From Ramlibacter sp. (GTDB lineage: Bacteria > Pseudomonadota > Gammaproteobacteria > Burkholderiales > Burkholderiaceae_C): 5,071 nt of DNA. The notes under the pieces are model-generated. The model searched no databases. It was not told the origin of the DNA and was given only the letters and a program-made list of their open reading frames with translations. The position numbers were made by a program, and so were the translations under genes. Below, piece after piece: positions 1-5,071 of this stretch. Position 1 is the first letter of the stretch; each line of letters starts with the position of its first letter. Where the stretch lies: NCBI GenBank assembly GCA_023701085.1, contig JAMPXR010000222.1:1-5071 (forward strand), given 5' to 3'.

Positions 1-1438
1 AGAAGCCGTGCACCTTGTTGAACTGCACGCGCAGGTTGGCGATGCCGGTGCGCGAGCGCTCCCGGGTTTCCAGCTCCAGCAGGAAGCCGTCGCAGTTGTC
101 CTGGATGGCGCGCAGCTCGTCCAGCTCGGCGTCCAGGCCGGGCGCGATCACGCCGCCGTCGCGCACCAGCGCCGCCGGTTCCTGAAGCAGCGTGCGCGCC
201 AGCATCTCGGCGCAGCCCGCCGGGGGCACCAGGGCGGCCGCCAGCTCGGCCAGAAGGGCATCGCACCCGGCCAAGCGGAGCGCCAGTTGCGCCGATTTCC
301 CCAGCGATTGGGCCAGCCCCACCAGCTCGCGCGGGCGCGCCTGGCGCAGCGCGACGCGCGCGCCGATGCGTTCGACGTCGCTGCAGCCCTTCAGGTCCGC
401 GCGCAAGGCTTGCCACAGCTTGTCGCGCAGCACGGCGATGGCCTCGTGCCGCTGGCCGGCCTGGCCGCGGTCACGCCGCGGCTGGAGCATCCAGCCCTTG
501 AGCATGCGGCTGCCCATGCCGGTCATGCAGGTGTCGAGCAGTGAAAAAACCGTGGGTGCGTCCTCGCCGCGCAGCGTCTGCACCAGTTCCAGGTTGCGGC
601 GCGTGGCCGCCGGCAGGTCGAGCAGATCGTCGTCGCGCTGCACCTGCAGGCTGCGCACATGCGACAGCGCACGGCCCTGGGTGTGCTCGGCATAGGACAG
701 CAGCGCCGCGGCGGCGGCGTGGGCGTGTACCAGGTCCTGCGCGCCCCAACCCGCGAGCGCGGCGCCCTCGAGCTGCTCCACGAGTTTGCGCAGCCCCAGT
801 CCGCCGTCGAACTGCCATTCGGGACGCCGCGTCAGCGTCAGCGGCGTGGCGAAGCGCAGCGCTTTGAGCCGCTGCTCGAACGCGGGCGTGACGTCGGCGC
901 CGAACAGCAGCTCGCTGGGCGCGATGCGCGCGACCCAGGCTTCCAGTTCATCGCCCGCGCATTCGGCCAGCTGCATCGCCCCCTGCGTCACGCTCAGCCA
1001 GGCCAGCCCCAGGCGGTGGCGCGCGCCCTGGTGCACCGCCAGCAGGATCGCCTCGGCCTTGTCGTCGAGCAGTTCGGTGTCGGTCAAGGTGCCCGGCGTG
1101 ACCACGCGCACCACCTTGCGCTCCACCGGGCCCTTGGCGGCGCCGACCTCGCCGACCTGCTCGCAGATCGCGACCGATTCGCCCTGGCGGATCAGGCGCG
1201 CGAGATAGCTCTCGACCGAGTGGAACGGCACGCCCGCCATGACCACGGGCTCGCCGGCGGACTGCCCGCGCCTGGTGAGCGTGATGTCCAGCAGCCGCGC
1301 GGCCTTCTCCGCGTCGCCGTAGAACAGCTCGTAGAAGTCGCCCATGCGGTAGAACACCAGCGTCTCGGGGTGCTGCGCCTTGATGGCGAGGTATTGCGCC
1401 ATCATCGGCGTATGCGCAGAGAAGTCGGCCTTGTTCAT
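1..1438 (-). CDS. mutS: DNA mismatch repair protein MutS, N-terminal part (cut by left edge)
   Basis: MutS recognises mismatches and small loops in newly replicated DNA and recruits MutL in cytoplasmic mismatch repair. Reading the minus strand from the ATG at 1438 gives an open frame of 479 codons to the window edge. E. coli MutS has about 853 residues, so just over half is present. The mismatch-binding domain I is unmistakable: HTPMMAQYL at 9-17, then [11 protein letters not shown] at 29-39. The latter contains the Phe-x-Glu mismatch wedge (F35, E37; E. coli F36, E38). GVPFHS and ICEQVGE, typical of domain I, follow. The connector and lever domains come next, including [15 protein letters not shown] in the core. 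The frame ends with FNKVHGF, inside the clamp domain. The ATPase domain (Walker A/B) would lie beyond the left edge. The start is chosen because it places the conserved N-terminus where expected; the Shine-Dalgarno sequence before it is poor. The stretch 661-720 is 77% GC by direct count, unlike the neighbouring regulator gene. Confidence 0.97.
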   Translation of the reverse strand, partial: MNKADFSAHTPMMAQYLAIKAQHPETLVFYRMGDFYELFYGDAEKAARLLDITLTRRGQSAGEPVVMAGVPFHSVESYLARLIRQGESVAICEQVGEVGAAKGPVERKVVRVVTPGTLTDTELLDDKAEAILLAVHQGARHRLGLAWLSVTQGAMQLAECAGDELEAWVARIAPSELLFGADVTPAFEQRLKALRFATPLTLTRRPEWQFDGGLGLRKLVEQLEGAALAGWGAQDLVHAHAAAAALLSYAEHTQGRALSHVRSLQVQRDDDLLDLPAATRRNLELVQTLRGEDAPTVFSLLDTCMTGMGSRMLKGWMLQPRRDRGQAGQRHEAIAVLRDKLWQALRADLKGCSDVERIGARVALRQARPRELVGLAQSLGKSAQLALRLAGCDALLAELAAALVPPAGCAEMLARTLLQEPAALVRDGGVIAPGLDAELDELRAIQDNCDGFLLELETRERSRTGIANLRVQFNKVHGF

Positions 1439-1503
1439 TCAAACCAATCGATGACGTAGCGCGCCGCCCGTTCGACACCATCCGGGGAGTGCCGCCGGGT
1501 GGC

Positions 1504-2244
1504 TCATTTGCCCAGGAGATCGAATTCGAGCTGCACGAAGCGGCTCGGTATTTCGAGCCGCGCGAAATAAATCACCTTGTCTTCCAGGCAGGCGAAGCGT
1601 CGCAGCTCGGCGATCGGACTGGAAATGGGAATTTGGAGGGCCTCCGCGGCATCGGCTCCGGCTTCGATGATGGTGACCGATTGCACCGCGTGGCTGATTC
1701 GGTGACCATAGTATTTCTCCAATACCGGCGCGGCCGTGCCGGAGACGAAATGCTTTTTATATCGATTGAAGGTGGCGAAATCGATATACACCTCGCTGGT
1801 GCAGAACGGCGTGGAATCGAGCTTGTGGAGGCGCCGCATCAGGCAGTAGCGATCGCCTCGGGTGAACTCACACTTCATGCCAAGCGATTCCGGCAGCCTT
1901 GCATCGTCAACGAAGTTCATCAGAGAGATCGTGCCGAGCTTGTTGCTCAGGTCGACGGTTTCTCGCCAGGTGGTGGGAAGAGAGAGTTTGAATACCTCCG
2001 GAATCGTCTCATTGACAAACGTTCCGGAGCCGCGGCCGCGCCGAATGAGTCCCTCCTGCTCCAGGACACCGAACGCCTGACGGAGCGTGATGCGCGAGAC
2101 CGACGTTTGAGCGGCCAGTTCTTCCAGCGTGGGGATGCGAAAGCCCGGCGCCCAGGCGCCCGATTGAATGTTCCGGCGAAAAATTGCCGCGACTTGCAAG
2201 AACAGGGGCTGCTGGCTGCGAGAGAAAATATTCTGCGTATTCAT
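1504..2244 (-). CDS. GntR-family transcriptional regulator, HutC subfamily (UTRA domain)
   Basis: This is a cytoplasmic DNA-binding regulator of 246 residues, normal length for HutC-type GntR proteins. The N-terminal winged helix-turn-helix spans about residues 12-78. It has PLFLQV at 13-18, IQSGAWAPGFRIPTLEELA at 26-44, a recognition helix VSRITLRQAF at 49-58, then LEQEGLIRRGRGSGTFV at 61-77, the classic wing signature. The usual LPSE motif reads IPTLE here. The rest (about 95-240) fits a UTRA effector-binding domain: RLHKLDSTPFCTSEVYID, then LEKYYGHRISHA, a pattern of alternating hydrophobic strands, and a C-terminal FARLEIPSRF. UTRA domains bind small metabolites, which usually release a repressor from DNA. 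The gene is divergent from the hydrolase-ligase pair, so it probably controls that operon and itself. It is less GC-rich than mutS: 1741-1800 counts as 43% GC. The ligand is unknown. The family assignment is firm; the regulon is inferred from position. Confidence 0.93.
   Translation of the reverse strand: MNTQNIFSRSQQPLFLQVAAIFRRNIQSGAWAPGFRIPTLEELAAQTSVSRITLRQAFGVLEQEGLIRRGRGSGTFVNETIPEVFKLSLPTTWRETVDLSNKLGTISLMNFVDDARLPESLGMKCEFTRGDRYCLMRRLHKLDSTPFCTSEVYIDFATFNRYKKHFVSGTAAPVLEKYYGHRISHAVQSVTIIEAGADAAEALQIPISSPIAELRRFACLEDKVIYFARLEIPSRFVQLEFDLLGK
1540..1561. repeat. Perfect 8-bp inverted repeat (hairpin) in the 3' end of the regulator gene
   Basis: Positions 1540-1547 (GCGGCTCG) pair perfectly with 1554-1561 (CGAGCCGC) across a 6-nt loop. 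The hairpin lies within the last coding stretch of the GntR gene, about 100 bp upstream of the mutS start. No T-run follows it on either strand, so it is not a standard intrinsic terminator. It may be chance in GC-rich coding DNA. Confidence 0.4.
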
Positions 2245-2302
2245 AGCGCTTGATCACGACCGCATGCGTGCCCTTCGCAAGCTCAGAGCATAGTGCCATG
2301 AC

Positions 2303-2381
2303 TTTATATGCTAGATGCGGCCTCCCACGGGGATCCGTCGGGTCTCCCGGAAAAACATCCATCCTGACAAAGGCATATAAA
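2303..2381. repeat. 9-bp inverted repeat shared by the two divergent promoters (TTTATATGC / GCATATAAA)
   Basis: TTTATATGC at 2303-2311 is the exact reverse complement of GCATATAAA at 2373-2381, with 61 bp between the arms. Read in each gene's own direction, both the regulator and the hydrolase therefore have GCATATAAA in front of them. The arms are AT-rich in an otherwise GC-rich region, so a chance match is less likely. This arrangement is typical of binding sites for a divergently encoded, autoregulated repressor. That the GntR protein binds here is inference. Confidence 0.5.
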
Positions 2382-2393
2382 TAGGTTTATGAT
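2364..2393 (+). promoter_or_regulatory. Sigma70-type promoter for the hydrolase-ligase operon
   Basis: The -35 box CTGACA (2364-2369) and the -10 box TATGAT (2388-2393) each match the consensus at 5 of 6 positions and are 18 bp apart. Transcription would start near 2400. That leaves about 22 nt of leader before the ATG at 2422 and only about 10 nt before the alternative GTG at 2410. It is the best promoter match I see in the intergenic region. Confidence 0.6.
2377..2390. promoter_or_regulatory. Putative operator palindrome inside the promoter spacer
   Basis: ATAAA (2377-2381) and TTTAT (2386-2390) form a perfect inverted repeat around the 4-nt spacer TAGG. The palindrome lies between the -35 and -10 boxes and overlaps the -10 by three bases, so a protein bound here would block RNA polymerase. 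It overlaps the GCATATAAA element. Short palindromes with a central spacer fit GntR-family dimers, but the site does not match a known consensus that I can name. Binding by the neighbouring regulator is inferred. Confidence 0.45.
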
Positions 2394-2410
2394 ATCTTGA
2401 GGCAGTTCAG

Positions 2411-2416
2411 TGAGGA
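2411..2416 (+). promoter_or_regulatory. Ribosome binding site supporting the ATG at 2422
   Basis: TGAGGA lies 5 nt before the ATG at 2422, an ideal Shine-Dalgarno distance. A GTG at 2410 in the same frame also has a GAGG (2399-2402) 7 nt upstream. However, that GAGG would sit at the predicted transcription start and so be at or outside the 5' end of the mRNA. ATG at 2422 is therefore preferred. Confidence 0.55.
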
Positions 2417-2421
2417 ATGCG

Positions 2422-3456
2422 ATGCGACGATGGACACGGCGGCCCGAGGGGTCCACTTGGGGCGACTTCGGTGAGGACGACGAGATCGGGCGATTGAACC
2501 TGCTCACCGAGGAAAAGGTCCTGCAGGGCATTCGCGAGGTGAAGGTCGGGAAGGTCTTCTGCCTGTCGCTTCCGCTCGACCTGCCGGGCGGAAATGCGCT
2601 CAACCCCCGTCGCCATCCTCCGTCGCTGTCGCCGACGTACAAGGAAGGGCGTCCCTACATGAACGTCCAGATGGGTGATGGCGATCCCGCGGTGGTGGAT
2701 GTCCTGTCCGACGATCAGGTCACGCTTTGCCTGCAGTATTCCACCCAGTGGGATGGTCTCAGCCACATCGGCTCGCGCTTCGATGTCGAGGGTGACGGGC
2801 AGGAGCGCAAGGTGTACTACAACGGCTACCGCGCGGGCGAGCACGTGCTGGGAGGCGAAGTCGAGCACGATCCCGCGGGTTGCCTCCATGCCGCGAGCGG
2901 GGCGCTGAAGCTTGGCATCGAGCGCTATGCGGAAAAGGGTATGCAGGGCCGCGGCGTGCTGGTGGATCTCGCGCGCCACTTCGCCCAAGGGCGAACCTTG
3001 GTGGATTACGAGAAGCTGATGAACGTCGTTGCCGCGGACAAGGTGGACATCACGCCCGGAGACATGCTGGTTCTTCGCACAGGCTTCGCGGAGTCGGTGA
3101 TGCAGATGAACGGCAATCCCGACCATGAGGCGCTCGGCAAGGCGGGGGCGGTGCTCGACGGGGCGGATGAACAGCTGCTGGGGTGGATATCGTCGTCGGG
3201 TGTCGCAGCGATCTGTGCCGACAACTACGCGGTCGAGGCCTATCCCGCCCAAACCACCGGTCCGCGCCGATCGCTTCTGCCCTTGCACCACCACTGCCTG
3301 TTCAAGCTCGGCGTGCCGCTGGCAGAGCTTTGGTATCTCAAGGAACTGGCGGATTGGCTCCATGCCCATCAACGCAGCGGATTTCTCCTGACCGCTCCGC
3401 CGCTTCGCCTGCCCGGTGCCGTGGGTTCGCCGGTCACGCCCATCGCGACGGTCTGA
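2422..3456 (+). CDS. Cyclase family protein (PF04199-like metal-dependent hydrolase)
   Basis: The 344-residue protein belongs to the kynurenine formamidase/isatin hydrolase-like 'cyclase' fold, in the longer branch of roughly 300-350 residues. Members are metal enzymes that generally hydrolyse amide or cyclic amide/ester bonds in the cytoplasm; no signal peptide is visible. The N-terminus has RPEGSTWGDFGEDDEIGRLNLL (7-28, read through), then FCLSLPLDLPGGN at 46-58. The metal-site region is QWDGLSHIG at 109-117; D111 and H115 occupy the place of the H-x-x-x-H motif seen in kynurenine formamidase. ITPGDMLVLRTGF at 210-222 is the conserved core strand. CADNYAVEAYP at 265-275, a histidine-rich PLHHHC at 287-292, LGVPLAELW at 296-304 and a C-terminal PGAVGSP are also typical. 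ATG 2422 is preferred to GTG 2410, which would add four residues. The gene is the first of a probable operon with the ligase. The substrate cannot be named; the family call is firm. Confidence 0.9.
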   Translation: MRRWTRRPEGSTWGDFGEDDEIGRLNLLTEEKVLQGIREVKVGKVFCLSLPLDLPGGNALNPRRHPPSLSPTYKEGRPYMNVQMGDGDPAVVDVLSDDQVTLCLQYSTQWDGLSHIGSRFDVEGDGQERKVYYNGYRAGEHVLGGEVEHDPAGCLHAASGALKLGIERYAEKGMQGRGVLVDLARHFAQGRTLVDYEKLMNVVAADKVDITPGDMLVLRTGFAESVMQMNGNPDHEALGKAGAVLDGADEQLLGWISSSGVAAICADNYAVEAYPAQTTGPRRSLLPLHHHCLFKLGVPLAELWYLKELADWLHAHQRSGFLLTAPPLRLPGAVGSPVTPIATV

Positions 3457-3495
3457 GAACCCGGATCGACCTGTGAGCCTGAACAATCCGGCGAT

Positions 3496-5071
3496 ATGAG
3501 CGTTTCGTCTGAATCCCCTTGTTTCCCGGCCATGCTGGCCGGGCACGCGAAGACCCTTGCCGGCCATGCTGCCCTGATCGACCGCGGCCGCGTCGTCACT
3601 TACGAGGAACTGGATGTCCGCAGCCGCGCTCTGGCTGCGGGTCTGTCGGCGCTTGGCGTCGAACGCGGCGACCGCGTCGCCGTCTGGTTGCCCAACTGTG
3701 CCGCGTGGCTCTTGAGCTTCCTGGCTTGCGCACGGCTGGGCGCCGTGGTGTTCGCGGTCAACACCCGGTTTCGCGCGCAGGAAGTCGAAGACATCCTGGG
3801 GCGTGGCAAGGTGGACTGGCTGGTGTTCTGGCCCGACTTCAAGGGCATAGCCTTCACGTCGATCTTGAAGGACGTGGGCGAGGACAGCCTGGCGCGGGTC
3901 AAGGGAGTTGTCTGTTACGGCGAGGATGCTGCGACGCCTGTGGCGCCCACGGTGTGCGGTCGCCCGGCGCACCGGTTCGACGAGCTGCTGCGCACGCGGG
4001 AAGAGGCCGCGGATGTCCGCGAATCGGAACTGGCCGCAAGCGGCGCACTGGTGTTCACCACATCGGGAACGACGTCGCTGCCCAAATTCGTCCTGCACCT
4101 GCAGCAGACACTGATCCTGCACGGACACGCCGTCGCGCAAGCTTTCGGCTACGACCGCTCCACATGCGTGCTGGCCAGCACGCCGTTTTGCGGTGCGTTC
4201 GGGTTTGCCACGCTGCTGGGCGCGCTCGCGGCCGGCGCGACGATCGTTTCCGATCCGGTTTTCGATCCCGCGCAAGCTCTCGATGCGGTCCGCCGGTACC
4301 GCGTCACCCATACGTTCGCCAACAACGAATCGATCGCGAAGATGCTCACGGCTTCGACCTGCGCGGAAGATTTCGCGTCCGTGAAATTCTTCGGCTTCGC
4401 GAGCTTCTCGCCCTCCATGGGCGGCCTCGTCGAGCAGGCGAGCGCGAGGCGCCTGGAACTGGCGGGCCTGTACGGCTCGAGCGAACTCAACGCCCTGACG
4501 GCGGCGCAGGCCCGCCGATCGGACGCGACGGGTGATTGGACGCCCTACCAGCACCAGCCCGGCGGCCTGTTGGTGCACCCCGACGCCCGCGTGCGGGCGT
4601 GGGACGAGGAGCGCGGCTGCGCGCTTGCGCACGGAGAGGTCGGATCGATCCAGATCCTCTCGCCCTGTGTCATGGCCGGCTACCTCGATCAGCCGGATGC
4701 AACGGCCAAGGCGTTCACGCCGGACGGCTACTTTCGCACGGGAGACGTGGGCGTCACGGTGAGCGATCGGCACTTCATCTTCCATTCACGGGCGGGCGAT
4801 GCCCTGCGCCTGTCCGGCTTCCTGGTGAATCCGGCGGAGATCGAGGCCGTCGTCGACACATTGCCGGGCATCGCATCCTCGCAGGTGGTCGATGGCCCCG
4901 ACGGCAAGAGCGCCGTTGCGTTCGTCATCCTCCAACACGGCGCGGCCGCCGACGAGGGCAAATGGAAAGCGCTGTGCAAGCAGCGAATGGCCGGCTTCAA
5001 GGTGCCCAGCCGCTTCATCGTGCTCGAGGAATTCCCGACCGTGGTCAGTGCGAACGCCCTCAAGATTCAGC
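3496..5071 (+). CDS. AMP-dependent synthetase/ligase, probable acyl-CoA synthetase (cut by right edge)
   Basis: An ANL-superfamily adenylating enzyme that would activate a carboxylic acid with ATP and then form its CoA thioester in the cytoplasm. The frame has 525 codons to the window edge; such ligases are about 540-560 residues, so only a short tail is missing. The ATP-binding P-loop is FTTSGTTSLPK (187-197), with Ser where Gly is usual after SGTT. YGSSE (326-330) is the adenine-binding motif. YFRTGDVG with T415-G416-D417 carries the ribose-binding Asp. The hinge region reads SRAGDALRLSGFLVNPAEIE (431-450). The C-terminal NALKIQ places the catalytic lysine at K523. Acid specificity cannot be read. 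ATG 3496 is chosen because it gives a normal N-terminus; its Shine-Dalgarno is weak, and ATG 3532 is a poorer alternative. The 39-bp gap after the hydrolase suggests one operon. It could act on an aromatic, fatty or hydroxy acid. Confidence 0.92.
   Translation, partial: MSVSSESPCFPAMLAGHAKTLAGHAALIDRGRVVTYEELDVRSRALAAGLSALGVERGDRVAVWLPNCAAWLLSFLACARLGAVVFAVNTRFRAQEVEDILGRGKVDWLVFWPDFKGIAFTSILKDVGEDSLARVKGVVCYGEDAATPVAPTVCGRPAHRFDELLRTREEAADVRESELAASGALVFTTSGTTSLPKFVLHLQQTLILHGHAVAQAFGYDRSTCVLASTPFCGAFGFATLLGALAAGATIVSDPVFDPAQALDAVRRYRVTHTFANNESIAKMLTASTCAEDFASVKFFGFASFSPSMGGLVEQASARRLELAGLYGSSELNALTAAQARRSDATGDWTPYQHQPGGLLVHPDARVRAWDEERGCALAHGEVGSIQILSPCVMAGYLDQPDATAKAFTPDGYFRTGDVGVTVSDRHFIFHSRAGDALRLSGFLVNPAEIEAVVDTLPGIASSQVVDGPDGKSAVAFVILQHGAAADEGKWKALCKQRMAGFKVPSRFIVLEEFPTVVSANALKIQ
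3516..3571 (+). repeat. Imperfect tandem direct repeat at the 5' end of the ligase gene
   Basis: CCGGCCATGCTG occurs at 3526-3537 and again at 3560-3571, each preceded by CCCTTG (3516-3521 and 3554-3559). The first copy has four extra bases (TTTC) between the two blocks. The 34-bp offset is not a multiple of three, so the two copies are read in different frames and do not encode a protein repeat. The function is unknown, and a past local duplication is possible. Confidence 0.45.
3525..3543 (+). repeat. Perfect 8-bp stem, 3-nt loop hairpin just inside the ligase gene
   Basis: CCCGGCCA (3525-3532) pairs with TGGCCGGG (3536-3543) around the loop TGC. It begins 29 nt after the start of the ATG at 3496 and includes an in-frame ATG at 3532. 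A stem this GC-rich could slow ribosomes early in the message. No T-run follows, so it is not an intrinsic terminator. Confidence 0.45.

Noticed and set aside
659..1459. A 266-codon open frame on the plus strand over mutS (and a 178-codon one at 8-544)
   Set aside because: The opposite strand encodes an unmistakable MutS; the plus-strand products are low-complexity Arg/Gln/Ala/His shadows.
1475..1503. GC-rich imperfect dyad between the regulator and mutS as a terminator
   Set aside because: The arms pair only with bulges and no T-run follows on the minus strand, so it does not meet the pattern of an intrinsic terminator.
1520..1529. 10-bp palindrome TCGAATTCGA near the end of the regulator gene as an operator
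   Set aside because: It lies in coding sequence with no promoter boxes around it that I can support; a chance palindrome is more likely.
1489..2253. A 254-codon open frame on the plus strand over the regulator gene
   Set aside because: It mirrors the GntR gene almost end to end, and only the minus-strand frame shows recognisable winged-helix and UTRA motifs.
2261..2268. CGCATGCG palindrome in the regulator leader
   Set aside because: It is a short GC-rich palindrome, expected by chance, with no second copy or link to promoter boxes.
3519..4535. A 338-codon open frame on the plus strand within the ligase gene
   Set aside because: It is out of frame with the ligase, very Arg- and Gly-rich and without motifs; the frame from 3496 carries all the adenylation motifs.
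2407..4785. A 792-codon open frame on the minus strand, spanning both plus-strand enzyme genes
   Set aside because: It lies antisense to two genes with clear conserved motifs, its translation is rich in Arg, His, Gln and Ala without any domain I recognise, and it crosses the gap between the two genes. Long antisense frames are common in GC-rich codon-biased DNA.

Overview
The window looks like GC-rich proteobacterial chromosome, most likely from a betaproteobacterium (Burkholderiales). That assignment rests on the general character of the MutS sequence, the high GC of most coding sequence, and the presence of a 'cyclase family' hydrolase next to an AMP-dependent ligase and a GntR-type regulator. 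It is an inference, not a database match.

Layout. Positions 1-1438 (minus strand) hold the N-terminal 479 codons of mutS, cut by the left edge inside the clamp domain. Upstream of it, on the same strand with a 65 bp gap, is a complete GntR/HutC-type regulator with a UTRA ligand-binding domain (1504-2244). A 177 bp divergent intergenic region (2245-2421) carries a convincing sigma70-type promoter for the plus-strand genes. A small AT-rich palindrome lies between its -35 and -10 boxes, and a 9 bp element (GCATATAAA) occurs once in front of each divergent gene, in the same orientation relative to that gene. On the plus strand follow a complete cyclase-family (PF04199-like) metal-dependent hydrolase of 344 residues (2422-3456) and, 39 bp later, an acyl-CoA synthetase/AMP-dependent ligase (3496 to the right edge). 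The ligase is 525 codons long and is cut just after its catalytic C-terminal lysine.

How the genes may work together. The hydrolase and ligase form a probable two-gene (or longer) catabolic operon. The hydrolase could open a cyclic amide, lactone or similar bond to give a carboxylic acid, which the ligase would activate to a CoA thioester. The divergent GntR/UTRA protein would be the local, probably autoregulated, repressor that senses a pathway compound. The substrate cannot be read from the sequence. The housekeeping mutS lies next to this accessory-looking module, and the regulator gene is visibly less GC-rich than mutS, which suggests a boundary between core and acquired DNA.

I see no RNA gene, insertion sequence, CRISPR array or phage gene. 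I do not see a clearly novel system; the most interesting features are the operator-like layout of the divergent promoter and the uncharacterised hydrolase-ligase pair.
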